64,000 nucleotides of DNA. Origin: Umbellularia californica. Its lineage: Eukaryota > Streptophyta > Magnoliopsida > Laurales > Lauraceae. The stretch covers positions 14,580,001 to 14,644,000 of the forward strand of contig JAPQWN010000001.1 of the NCBI GenBank assembly GCA_028538565.1, written 5' to 3'. Below, one piece after another: positions 33,206 to 43,224 of this stretch (position 1 is its first letter; each line of letters opens with the position of its first letter). The notes under the pieces are model-generated. The model was not told the DNA's origin, made no database searches, and was given only the letters and a program-made list of their open reading frames with translations. Made by a program: the position numbers and the translations under genes.

Positions 33206-34791
33206 GCAGCTGCCAAGGATGAAAATAGCGGTAGCTACGCCCGTCGCCAAACCGCTACGAAGCAGGTGATACGTAGCGTAGCGGGGATACGTAGCGGCGC
33301 AATTTGAAAAAATCGCCAAAAAAATCTGAAAAAATCCAGAAAATCTAAAAAATTGTAAAATGAAAGAAAATGTGGTTCTTTTGCAAAAGTAAGTAAGAAA
33401 AGGGGGGATAGCGGTCCCTTCATTGTATAAGTTCTTATATCGCTCTATGAATAGAAAAGAGTAGGAAAAATCATTTTTTTCACATGTATTCATGTTTGTA
33501 ATCAAACAGTGTCATCAAAATATTATCATCATCATTGCTTAGAATATCACATTTCTGAGTTGCATTTTGAAATGTATATCTATATATATATATATATTAA
33601 AATTTTCTGTTAAAGAAAAATTTGATCAGGGCCCTATTTCCTATCAGAGTAAAACTGATTTGGGCTACAATGTTTTATTAGAGTATAATTTGGTTAGAGT
33701 CCTATTTCCTATTAAAATGAAATGTGGTTGAGCCTTATTTCCTATTAGAGAAAATTTTGTTAGAGCCTATCTTCAATTAGTGTGAAATTGGCCATGGCCC
33801 TATTTCCGGTTAGAGTGAAATTTGATTGGTCTCTATGTCTAATTAGAGTAAAATTTTGCTAAGCCCCTAATTTTTATTTATTTGGCTAAGCCATGATTTT
33901 TTTTTATTTTAATATTTAGGACCCATTGTGGAGCCCACCAATGGTAATAACATTGGGTGCATCAGCTTTATTTTTTCTGAGGGGCCAATTGAGTTTATTT
34001 ATAACTTTGATAAGGTGAGCCAGGGCCCAAAAATCTTTAGTTACAGCTTTCATAAGGTGAGCCCAATGTTTATTTACCCAACTGGCTAAATAAAGAAGGG
34101 ACCAAAAGAGGGTTTTTTGCCCTACTTCCTTCTCCCGAAACAGAAGGATCGAGAAAAAGAAGAAGAGGGGAAGGAAAAGAGAAGAAAGAAAAGAAGAAGA
34201 AGGAGAAGGAGAAGAAAAGTGGTGCAATGGTGCTGGTGCTGCCGCTACTCCTGCTGTGCTGCTGCTGCTGTGCTGATGCTGCTCCTGCTCCTGCGGTGCT
34301 GCCGCTGCTCCTGCTGCCGTGCTGATGCTACTGCTGCTATGATACTGCTGCTGCTGCGGTGTGGGCTGTGTGGCTGGCTGCTGCTGCTTCCTGTTCCAGG
34401 TATGTTTCTCCATCTGCTGTCTTTTTTTTTTTTTTGTTCATTTCTTCATCTTCCGGTCAAACAGAGTTTTCCTTTTTCTTCTTTTTTAACATTTCAGTTC
34501 TGCATGCTACTAAGGAAGAAGAAATAGGTTGGTATTTTCCCTTTCTTTCATTGCTTTTTTTCTACAACAACGTCTGATCTCTCTGGGTCTCTGGGATTTT
34601 TTTATTTTTTGGGCAGCCAAGTCGTAGCGGGCGCCACGAAACGTGGCGGCTTGTATCGGCCGCTACGCATGGGTAGCGGCCGCTACGGGCGCCACGGGGT
34701 GCGATACCCGATAAATTCTATGTAGCGTGGCGGGCTTGGCCGCCACAGCCGATGTAGCGTAGCGGCCGATATTTTCATCCATGGCAGCTGC
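33206..34791. mobile_element. Ac-like non-autonomous hAT element with 8-bp target duplication
   Basis: GCAGCTGC flanks both ends (33206-33213 and 34784-34791). The left end CAAGGATGAAAATAGCGG and the reversed right end CATGGATGAAAATATCGG are inverted repeats close to the Ac/Ds terminus (C/TAGGGATGAAA). GTAGCG or CGCTAC motifs are frequent near both ends, like the subterminal repeats Ac transposase binds. The 1570-bp body (33214-34783) holds no transposase. It has a Lys/Arg-rich stretch at 34117-34220 and a CTGCTG-rich tract at 34220-34400. The element splits one arm of the large palindrome, so it came later. Confidence 0.8.
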
Positions 34792-35290
34792 TCCAGGCAA
34801 ATGTGGTGCTGATGATGAAGCTGAGGAAAATGAAGCTGAAGAGGATGATGAAGTGGATGATGAAGCTGAGGATGATGAAGAGGACGAAGCTGAAGATGAT
34901 CTGGTACCCCACTCAAAATATTGTTAGTTTAAAGAACACATAGAAGGTTAAAAGCAATTAAGCCGCTAAAGGCAGTGAGGAAAGACATCTCGGAGTGGAA
35001 TTCTAGAACATTTCCTTAAACAAATGGGATAAAGATAGATAAGATGATGATGAAGATGATTGGTGAAAGTTCACTCATGGCAATGCTAACTTTTCTAACA
35101 TATATATATATATATATATATAAACACAACAATGCTAACTTGTGTTTAAGATGATGATAATTGGCGAAAGTTCACACATGGCAATGTTAACTTTTCTAAC
35201 AAAAAAAAACAATGTTAACTTGTGTTCATAATCCCCTTCAAGACACCAAAAACAATAAAATAAAATGAGAGGAAGGAAGAAAAATTCACA
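34792..35290. repeat. Source copy of the FBD 3' flank plus acidic repeat
   Basis: 34792-34905 carries the GATGATGAAGCTGAG-type acidic repeat. From 34906 GGTACCCCACTCAAAATATT and what follows match both arms of the 27424-28502 palindrome. (TA)n lies at about 35100-35122. It joins directly onto the 3' end of the F-box/FBD pseudogene. Confidence 0.8.
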
Positions 35291-37260
35291 TTACGACCTC
35301 AGCACCTCTCTATGTTTGTAATGGCCCAAGTATATAACTCTAGCTTGTGCAGAAGCTCCTTGAAATTGCATCAACTCACTCAAAATCCTCAAAACTTCTT
35401 CAGCTTCAGCATATTCATTGGTGTAAATTATCATTTTCTCAAGAACATGGGCATTGGAGAGTATACATTTTATGAATTCCAAATCCGATAATATGCCTAG
35501 TCCAATGATCTCCACAACACGAAGATGATTTAACAAACAATAAAACTGTGTTAACTCGCCCTAGAACTTAGCCCCTTCTTCCAATAGAGGAAATCTGCAC
35601 TCTACCTCGATTACACCATACTAGATTAAAGAACAAATTCAGACACACAAAATCAGAACAATATTGATTTTTTTTTCTTTTTACCATAACAAGATCAAAA
35701 TCAACCTGAAGTGTTAACTCACTTGGATTTTGAGCTCTTTCAAGTTTGGCGAGCTTCTCAATATGCATAGGATAGCCAAAATCTCCTCTGAATTCCATTC
35801 AATTTCAACTTCAAGATACTTCAGGTGTTCCAATGTAACAGAAAGCTTATCTGGTACACCGGCAAGACAAAAAAAAAAACTTAAGCAAAAAAAAAAAGAA
35901 CAGTTTAACATGATTTTAGGAGCATTGCACTACAAACCTTATTTCAAACCTTGCAAAAGGTAGATGAATTCCAGTTAGCCATAGGTCTCTAAGCCAAACC
36001 AACTCTTGTTAGAATGGAATGGTTGGATTTCAAACCATGCACAGGTCACCGAGGGCCACGTGACCGACCAATGTTTTGGATTCCAATTGAGGGTGATGGT
36101 GGACCTTGGTGTTAGATTGCCCCCACTTTCTCAACTTAGCACCATCAGGTTGCAAAATGGATAGTTCTACCAAAACTTGCCATCAACAGGTTTTCAAGCT
36201 CTTGATGGTTTATTAGGACCATTTCAATCAATTAATAGAGTACAAGCCCAGAGATACATGATAGGATCTAACATACAAAGGGGCCTGTGCATAAGACCTT
36301 ATATGCCCACCTAAAGTAAAATAATACCTCTGGTACTATAAAAGTTATTGCTGTATTTTTAAAAGAAAAGTTATATATTGGATCATTCTTCTATCTAATA
36401 GCTGAAAACTGAAAAAAATGCATAACAATTACCTGTATAACACAGCAGTCCAATGTAAGTCTTTCAATTACATACGAACACCCAATGAATTTGGTCAAAC
36501 TGCAAGTGTTAGCATGCGCAAGATTGGGGCACTCTAGAGGGGGGAAGTTGAAAGAAATAGACACATTGGTCAAAAGCGGACTATTTCCAAGTGAAAACTC
36601 TCGGAAAGTTCCAACGACTTCCAAGCAAACAAGATTTGGAGAATGGATGTGAAAGTGAAACACGTTAAAAAAACTGCTACGCAGTCTCAGCGTCTCTAAA
36701 AGAGGGCATTTTGAAATCAGAAGTGCAATATCATCTTGTGAAATGGAAACATAAAAAAGATTCAGGACCAACAGCTTGTGGAAACCTTTGGATGTTGGAG
36801 GTACTTTCAGCATACAACGAGACAACTCCAAATGGCACAGCTCTTGACAGTAGAAGATACTGGAAGGCACATCGTATTTATCTGCTAGTATATTCCCTGC
36901 AAGGATTAAATTTTTAATCCCATTCCTCGAAAGGAACGGGATCCAGTGATAAATGTCACTGGATCTTGGGACATAAGGCGTACACAAAAACGTGCGAATC
37001 GGGCCAACATGACCGAAGAGAACTTGATCCACAACATTAGCATGCTCTGTTTTCGATGCACCTTTGATGAATCAATCCTTATCAAAAACTATATCAGGGA
37101 TGGAAACCCAATTGTGCCTCCATTTTTCTGACAATATGCTCGTCCTAACTGCATCTCTTATTGGCAAAGAGGTGAGGATCAAATTCTTGAAATCCTCAGG
37201 TAGATCGCTGATTGAAACTACACTTCCTTGCGAGGATTGACCTGCTTGTTTCTGCTTACC
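35291..37260 (-). pseudogene. F-box/FBD/LRR protein gene, probably a pseudogene
   Basis: Family: plant F-box/FBD/LRR proteins (At1g13570 type), normally substrate adaptors of SCF ubiquitin ligases. Minus-strand pieces: an F-box segment near 37230-37080 (ISDLPEDFKNLILTSLPIRD, then SILSEKWRHNWVSIP); an LRR-like part to 36433 (VLFGHVGPIRTFLCTP, NGIKNLILAGN), ending at donor CAG|GTAATT; a segment about 35870-35723 (LEHLKYLEVEIEW, LRSSPNLKELKIQ) with donor GTGAGT; and the FBD end to TAA at 35291 (LLNHLRVVEIIGL, LGHYKHREVLRS). In-frame TGA at 37074-37072 and TAG at 35563-35561 interrupt it, and no good start codon is seen. An undetected intron could explain one stop but hardly both. Its 3' end was duplicated into 27.4-28.5 kb. 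Confidence 0.75.
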
Positions 37261-37689
37261 AAGTTTAAAAGAGAATATAAATTGGAAAATGACCCATGGT
37301 CGAGATCCGAGCCTTTCTCAATTCAAGTTGACACAGGGTTCCCACTCGTGTCAAGTTGACATTGGGTGGGGACTGCGGGGCAACATGATGAATGGCTCAG
37401 ATATTCACATCTCACGTTGTGAAGAAACTAAAGCTAGTACAATTGCAGAGATATACCATCATTGTAGAGAGCCTTTATTAGACGCAAAGATGGTAGAGAA
37501 CTGGGTCGAAATAATCAAAAACAAAGTTCAGTTTCTGTATGTCAAATTGGGGAAGATGAAGTGAAAATGTTAGAATCATAAGCGTACGTAATTCACAAAC
37601 AATTATACCAATACAATTAATAGCAGTCTGATAAAGGAAATTATTTAATTTCTTAAAAAAATAATGCTTTACCTACATCAAAATAAGCT
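37261..37689. other. Upstream of the F-box pseudogene, no gene recognised
   Basis: A 91-codon frame (37289-37564, +) has no recognisable domain. This side should hold the start and promoter of the F-box gene, but neither is clear. Confidence 0.35.
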
Positions 37690-38620
37690 TGGATACTCTA
37701 AAGTTTAGTCTAGGTTCGGGCCCTTGATGTCATTGTCAATCGGACTTTGGTCACTGGTGAGAAATAGAATGCTACTGCTCATACATACTTATCATATTTA
37801 TTAATTCTAAAATTGCAAATATAAACACATCCCAAAAGTAAAAGTGCCAATTTAGGATTAAACTGTGAGATCTGACCTACCAATTCAACTAACTCAATTG
37901 GATAAAGAATGTTAAATGGTAACTTTTTCTTGTGATTCTTTGGTAGTAACTTCCTCCATAGGGGATGGCTTCCAGTGCTGGCTCTATAGGGAAGAGCTCA
38001 ATGAACACTCAAGTCCTGCTTCAATTTTCACTCAATCATTTGGCCCATCTCAAATTGATCTTTTAAATTATTTAAAAAATAAAAGAAGCTTTATTCTGTT
38101 ACAGATGATTCGAAGGGGTAAAAACTACAAATTAAAGGGCTTAGGAAAAAAAAATTTAGAAAGGGAGAACTGCAAGACAAGCAGAGATTGCAATAATAAT
38201 AATAATAATAATAATAATTTATTATTATTATTAAAATAAAAATAAAAAATAGCATCCTCCACCAAAATATCTGACACTTATAAAAAAAATTCTTGTCTTC
38301 TTAAAATATCAAATCGAGAAATGTGTCGCTATAGATACCACCCTTCAGGGATTGGAGGGGCGGGTTCACTCAGCAAAAAAAACAACACCACAGATAATTT
38401 TTGTTCAAAAAAAATCAGAAAAACAAAGAGTGAAATAAACAAATAAACGATGATGCATAAAAGAGGTCACACCTGGAAAGATCTGAATGAGACTAAGAAG
38501 CAGAGCAGTGGAAGATGAAGATGAAGATGAAGATGAGAGTTGTACAAGGAAGGGGTGTGCGCTGTGGGCGTGGCTGAGGAGAAGTTGATGAAGCCGAGAG
38601 CAAGAAAAGTTAGGGTTTTC
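37690..38620. repeat. Duplicated segment, copy 1
   Basis: From AGTCTAGGTTCGGGCC through TGGTGAGAAATAGAATG, GAGATCTGACCTACCAATTC, ATAAAAGAAGCTTTATT, GGTAAAAACTACAAATTAAA and an (AAT)n run (38191-38222) to GGGTTTTCAAATTGGGG, it matches 39940-40206 plus 41903-42260 in order. This copy lacks the hAT insertion found in copy 2, so it shows the empty site (GTAAAAAC near 38116). Confidence 0.75.
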
Positions 38621-39940
38621 AAATTGGGGAAGAACGAAAATTTCAAAAGAAAAATCGTTCCAAAAGAATAATCACAATTCCTTTAATGGCGATTCCATTC
38701 CTTTATAAAATTTTCTTAAAACCAAAATGCCCTCCACCCTCGTGGGCCCAAAACTACTCCCGTAAATCCGATATAGGACCTCTTCCGTTTTCTTTTTTCA
38801 GGAAACCTGAATCGTGAAGTCTCTTTGTTCTTCTCCGCCGAGATTAGCGGAATCCAAGTCGTTGCAAACCGACTCCTTTGTAGCCACGATCCAGAAAAGA
38901 CCCGTCTCCGCGTCTTCTTCTCTGCTTAGGCAGAACCGAAGTACAGTAGCAATGCTGCTCTTCTTCTTCGTTCGGCCCAGCGGCATAGCCTGCGGCGATG
39001 GAGACCGGCCTGACCTTCCCCCTTCGGCGATGAGAAGTTGAGGCGATTGCGGGTGATGATGGCCAGGACACTGTCCAGGTAGGCCTTGCTGCGTCCTCTT
39101 CCTCTGCAACGACCCACAGAAGATCAAGCCGGTCCTCTGCTTCTTCCTCCTGCAACGTGCAGTGCCGGCGACGAAGGCCGCGCACCCGGGGCGAAAAACC
39201 CTTCTCCTCTCGAGTGGGTTCTGCAACAGAACACAGAACAGGTCGCCCTCTTTTGATCTGCACTTCAACAGGATCCTCTGCTACTTCCGGTGGCCCACTA
39301 GAGATCATGGATCTACTCCATTCTGATCCCTTCTCCGGTTCTCAGAACCTGTTGCAGGGGAGAGATGGTGAGATGAAGGTGCTACTGCATGCGCAGGGGA
39401 GAGAAGAAGGTGATGGGGATGGCGTGAGAGAGATGGAGGGTTGCAGGGGAGAAGGCCCAGGGCAGTGATGGGTGATGCGGTGATGCGCAGGGTAGAACGG
39501 AGGGAGGAAGAGAAATAGAAAAGAGAAAAAATGAAAAGGTGGTGGGGTGATGTGGTGCGGTGGCAGCAGGGAGAGGAAGAGGAAGAAGAAAGAAAACAGA
39601 GATGGCTCTGATGATGCAGATGCCATGGGTGCGAGGAGAGAAGAGAGGCGGGCGGAGGGAGGTTGGCAGTCTCCTTCCCAGCCGGTGAATGGAGTCGGGA
39701 GGAGGAGGAGGAGGGTGTTTTGGCCAGTATAATGTGTCATTTTATTTAATCCTGAGTACCAAACGCAAGAACATGGATAAAAATTACATTCCAAGTTCAT
39801 TCCACTCTCCGTTTTCATTCCAAATTCATTCCACTCTCCAAATTTCATTCCAAGTTCATTCCACTCTACATTTTCATTTCAAATTCATTCTGCTCTCCAT
39901 TCCATTCATGCTAAAATCATTTCAGCTAACCAAACAATAC
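38621..39940. other. GC-richer unassigned sequence and ATTCCA repeats
   Basis: 38800-39300 is GC-rich with overlapping long frames on both strands (up to 156 codons, -) but low-complexity, Arg-rich products and no domain. 39340-39720 is a purine-rich GGAGAG-type tract. 39790-39905 repeats CATTCCAAATTCATTCCACT-type units about five times. It could be a captured 5' exon or a transposon interior; no evidence decides. Confidence 0.35.
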
Positions 39941-40198
39941 CTAAAGTTGAGTCTAGGTTCAGGCCGGTCATTGACAATCTGAATTTGGTCGAGCCGAGTC
40001 AATGGTGAGAAATAGAATGTGCTAAATCTGAGATCTGACCTACCAATTCAACCCAATTTGATAAGGAATGTTCAAGAGATGGGCATTAAAGTTGGCACTG
40101 TTTCAATTTTTACTCAATCATCTGGCCCATCTCAAATTGATCTTTCAAATTATTTAAAAAATAAAAACGCTTTATTTTCTTACAGATGATTCAAAGAG

Positions 40199-41910
40199 GC
40201 AGAAACTAGGCCGGTCAATGGGACGCGTTGGAATGGGTACCCGGCCCAAGTCCGAAAATACAGGGCTTTTAAAAAAAAATTTATGCTCAGTCGGCTGGAC
40301 TTCGACAATATTTTTAAAGCCCGGCCAAATTGAGACTAGGATTAAGCAAAAACAGCACAGCCCGTTTAGTCCCGGCCCGCTGCAAGATCATTATACCAAT
40401 TATTTTATAGATGACTAATATGGTTTTAGAGAGAGAAAGAGACTTTGGCCTTTTGTTAATTAGCCAGGCCCAATGCGTGTCTTTCCCATGCATTCCATTG
40501 TTTGCTATTTATGTTATATGATGGATGTATTGTGAGCTATTTCTTCCATCCGTGGGCATGTTTTCAAACCCTTGCTACTAAAATTGTTTCTCTAGTGATT
40601 GGCACTTGCTATTTAGAAAGAGGAAACATATTGCCTTTGTGAATAATGGGATGTTTGAGCTTCTCACTTTGGTCAGCAAAACAATAATTGTTTTGACAAA
40701 CAAAATTGGAACAAAAGAATTATTCTGATACAAACCATCCGTAACTTTGTAATCTTAAATGTGGGGGCACATGTGGGATACATACAAGTGGGCCATCCAT
40801 GGAGCACACGTTATTTTGTTAATAAGATTTCTTGCAACACCTTAGTTTTTCTTTTGATATTTCAGTGAATATGAGTATATTACTTGTATTTTTTATTTCC
40901 GTTAATTTGTGATTTATGTTTTACATTACTGGACCCATATAGGATACTCATTTTCATTCATTTATATTGATTTTATGATTTCCTATTGTCACCGGCAAAA
41001 AAAAAAGTTTTTAACCGAACCTTCATTATTTAACCCATATAGGATACTTATTCTCATTCATTTCTATTGATTTTATACTGTCACCGGCAAAAAAAAAAAA
41101 AACTCTGCAATGTTGTTGATTGCATTGCATTGCCAGTCCCAAGCCCGAATAAAATGACGGTTTGGTCTAGTGATTGGCACTTGCCTATTTAGAAAGAGGA
41201 AACATATTGCCTTTGTGAATAAAGGGATGTTTGAGCTTCTCACTTTGGTCAGCAACTTCGTAATCTTAAATGTGGGGGCACATGTGGGATACATACAAGT
41301 GGGCCAACCATGGAGCACACGTTATTTTGTTAATAAGATTTCTTGCAACACCTTAGTTTTTCCTTTTGATATTTCAGTGAATATGAGTATATTACTTGTA
41401 TTTTTTATTTCCGTTAATTTGTGATTTATGTTTTACATTACTGGACCCATATAGGATACTCATTTTCATTCATTTATATTGATTTTATGATTTCCTATTG
41501 TCACCGGCAAAAAAAAAAAAAAAGTTTTTAACCGAACCTTCATTATTTAACCCATATAGGATACTTATTCTCATTCATTTCTATTAATTTTATCCTGTCA
41601 CCGGCAAAAAAAAAAAAACTCCGCAATGTTGCTGATTGCATTGCATTGCCAGTCCCAAGCCCGAATAAAATGACGGTTTAAAGTCTAGTTCACACCAGGT
41701 GTCTGGTGACAATAGGAATAATTAGATAATGTTTTGCTTATGTGAAGGATCGGGCTAAGCTTAGGCCCGGCCCTGTCCCAACCTGGGCCCTTATGGGACG
41801 GGATTTGATGTAGGCCCATTCAATTTAGGGCAGGTCCGTTCAATATTTAGGACGGGATTGGACAACCCAAGCCCATGCCCAGCCAGCCCATTGACAGGCC
41901 TAGTAAAAAC
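40199..41910. mobile_element. hAT element with TAGGCC ends and 8-bp target duplication
   Basis: The left end TAGGCCGGTCAATGGG and the reversed right end TAGGCCTGTCAATGGG form inverted repeats of a kind common in plant hAT elements. Flanks are GCAGAAAC (40199-40206) and GTAAAAAC (41903-41910), an 8-bp duplication with two differences. The paralogous uninterrupted copy has GTAAAAAC. The body (40207-41902) has GGCCCGGC-type subterminal motifs, no transposase and an internal tandem duplication. Confidence 0.75.
40591..41680. repeat. Tandem direct duplication inside the hAT element
   Basis: TCTAGTGATTGGCACTTGC starts at 40591 and, with one extra base, at 41165. Both copies run through TGTGGGGGCACATGTGGGAT and TCACCGGCAAAAAAAA to AATAAAATGACGGTTT. 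The first copy has about 70 extra bases (40679-40750), or the second lost them. Poly(A) lengths differ slightly, so the copies have started to diverge. Confidence 0.85.
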
Positions 41911-41974
41911 TTCAAATTAAAGAGGTTAGAAACAAAATTTAGAACGGGAGAACTGCAAGATAAATAGAGATTGC

Positions 41975-42005
<31 letters not shown>

Positions 42006-42260
42006 CCTTTAGAATTCTGAAGAGGTCACACGACCGAATTGAAAGATAAGCAGCGATTGTTTTTTTGTTCGAAAGAACTCAGAAAAGTAAATAGTGAAAT
42101 AAACAAATAAACGATGAAACATAGAAGAGGTCAATTGATTTGGGATCCACATGGGATGCACACCTGTAAGATGTCAATGAGACTCCGAAGCAGTGGAAGA
42201 GGCGATGATGATGAAGCCAGGGGAACAAAAGTTCGGGTTTTCAAGATTTGGTAGAGAGAA

Positions 42261-42663
42261 ATAAAACAAGTGCCAGGAGTCTAATAAGTAGTCTTGTACA
42301 TGAGAAAAAGGTTTAAAACCTAGGTATACAAATAGGTCCAGGCCCAGTTTTTTTTTTTTTTTAGAATCTTAGAAATTGGAGCCTAATTTGGATACTTGTA
42401 AAAAATAGCATTTTTTTTTGGGTTTCAACTGACTAGAAACCACAGCATAGGGTGGGAACAAACCGTAGGTGGGCCGCACCCAAGGGTTTAAATCAATCCT
42501 CCCATATGCATCTAATGGGTCATATTGATTAATAGTAGAAAACAAAACATAATATTATTTAAATACGTACAGATTGCATATTGTTAGAGGTCCCACCATC
42601 TCACTTTCTCTCCTGATCAATTAAAGATGCACATGGGCTATACTATATTTCTTTTATTATATA
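42261..42663. other. Flank left of the LTR retrotransposon, no gene seen
   Basis: AT-rich intergenic DNA. Bases 42659-42663 (ATATA) are the left target duplication of the LTR element. Confidence 0.5.
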
Positions 42664-43172
42664 TGATGAGTCAGGCCCGACCAAGTGGCCCATTCCGTCA
42701 TGGGCCACTGCCTGGGTTGAGGGAGATCCGTTTAATCCAATGGAGTCCGAGTCCATATCCACGAAGCCCGGCCACGTGGCAGCAGTCCGGGTCTCTTCGG
42801 AAAGAGTCAGTCCACGTCCCAGATTTACCCGGTCGTTCGGATAACTGCCTCGCCAATCGAAGACACCTGCTACATCAGTTTGGCGGACACCTCGAACGCT
42901 CCTCGTGAACTGTGCTGAGAAGTCTCCCCATCTGTTAGGGGACGCTTATAAATACGAGAGCCCCTCGGTACTTGAGGGGCAGGCAATTATTATTTACTAG
43001 CAAAGCTTCTCTCCTAAGTTGTAACCCTTGAATATTAATATACCTCAGCCTTTCCGAAAGTGGACGTAGGTCACACTGACCGAACCACTATAAATCCCTC
43101 TCTCATCTTAATTTGCATTGATTACCATTATTACTTGACCGGTGGTGTCCGAACAAGAGTTTGACATCATCA
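42664..43172 (+). repeat. 5' LTR
   Basis: Starts TGATGAGTCAGGCCC and ends GACATCATCA. A TATA box, TATAAATA at 42947-42954, suggests transcription starts near 42980. It differs from the 3' LTR at three sites (C/T, C/G and G/A). Confidence 0.95.
42947..42954 (+). promoter_or_regulatory. TATA box of the 5' LTR
   Basis: TATAAATA lies 226 bp before the end of the LTR, the usual U3 position for the element's promoter. The same box is in the 3' LTR. Confidence 0.65.
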
Positions 43173-43173
43173 G

Positions 43174-43193
43174 TTTGGCGCCGTCTGTGGGAA
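43174..43193 (+). other. Primer binding site
   Basis: TTTGGCGCCGTCTGTGGGAA begins one or two bases after the 5' LTR. TGGCGCCGT would pair with a tRNA whose 3' end is ACGGCGCCA; from memory plant tRNA-Asp ends that way, but the match stops after about nine bases, so the primer is uncertain. Confidence 0.6.
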
Positions 43194-43224
43194 CGTACAA
43201 AAAGTTTTCACTCTCATTCCAATT

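Larger units (their letters stand above)
28503..33213. repeat. Large compound palindrome centred near 30921
   Basis: Sequence left of about 30921 is mirrored on the right over roughly 2.3 kb per arm. Pairs of matching points (30748 with 31094, 29440 with 32382, 28640 with about 33200) all sum to near 61840. Each half is itself an inverted duplication: 28.6-29.23 kb matches 29.57-30.2 kb reversed, with a spacer of about 340 bp, and likewise on the right. The right arm continues beyond the hAT insertion from 34792 to about 35430, matching 28640-27994 reversed. The arms differ by point changes and small indels, so they are not one sequence simply read twice. Confidence 0.85.
39941..42260. repeat. 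Duplicated segment, copy 2, interrupted by a hAT element
   Basis: 39941-40206 and 41903-42260 together match 37690-38620 in the same order, with an (AAT)n run again at about 41975-42002. The match is broken at one point by the element at 40207-41902. Confidence 0.75.

Noticed and set aside
38798..39308. Overlapping minus-strand frames of about 155 codons in GC-rich DNA
   Set aside because: Arg-rich, low-complexity, on both strands, with no domain, splice or promoter context. Kept only as unassigned sequence.
42627..42908. Frame of 93 codons in the 5' LTR, repeated in the 3' LTR
   Set aside because: It lies across the LTR promoter region, starts outside the LTR in one copy and has no domain.
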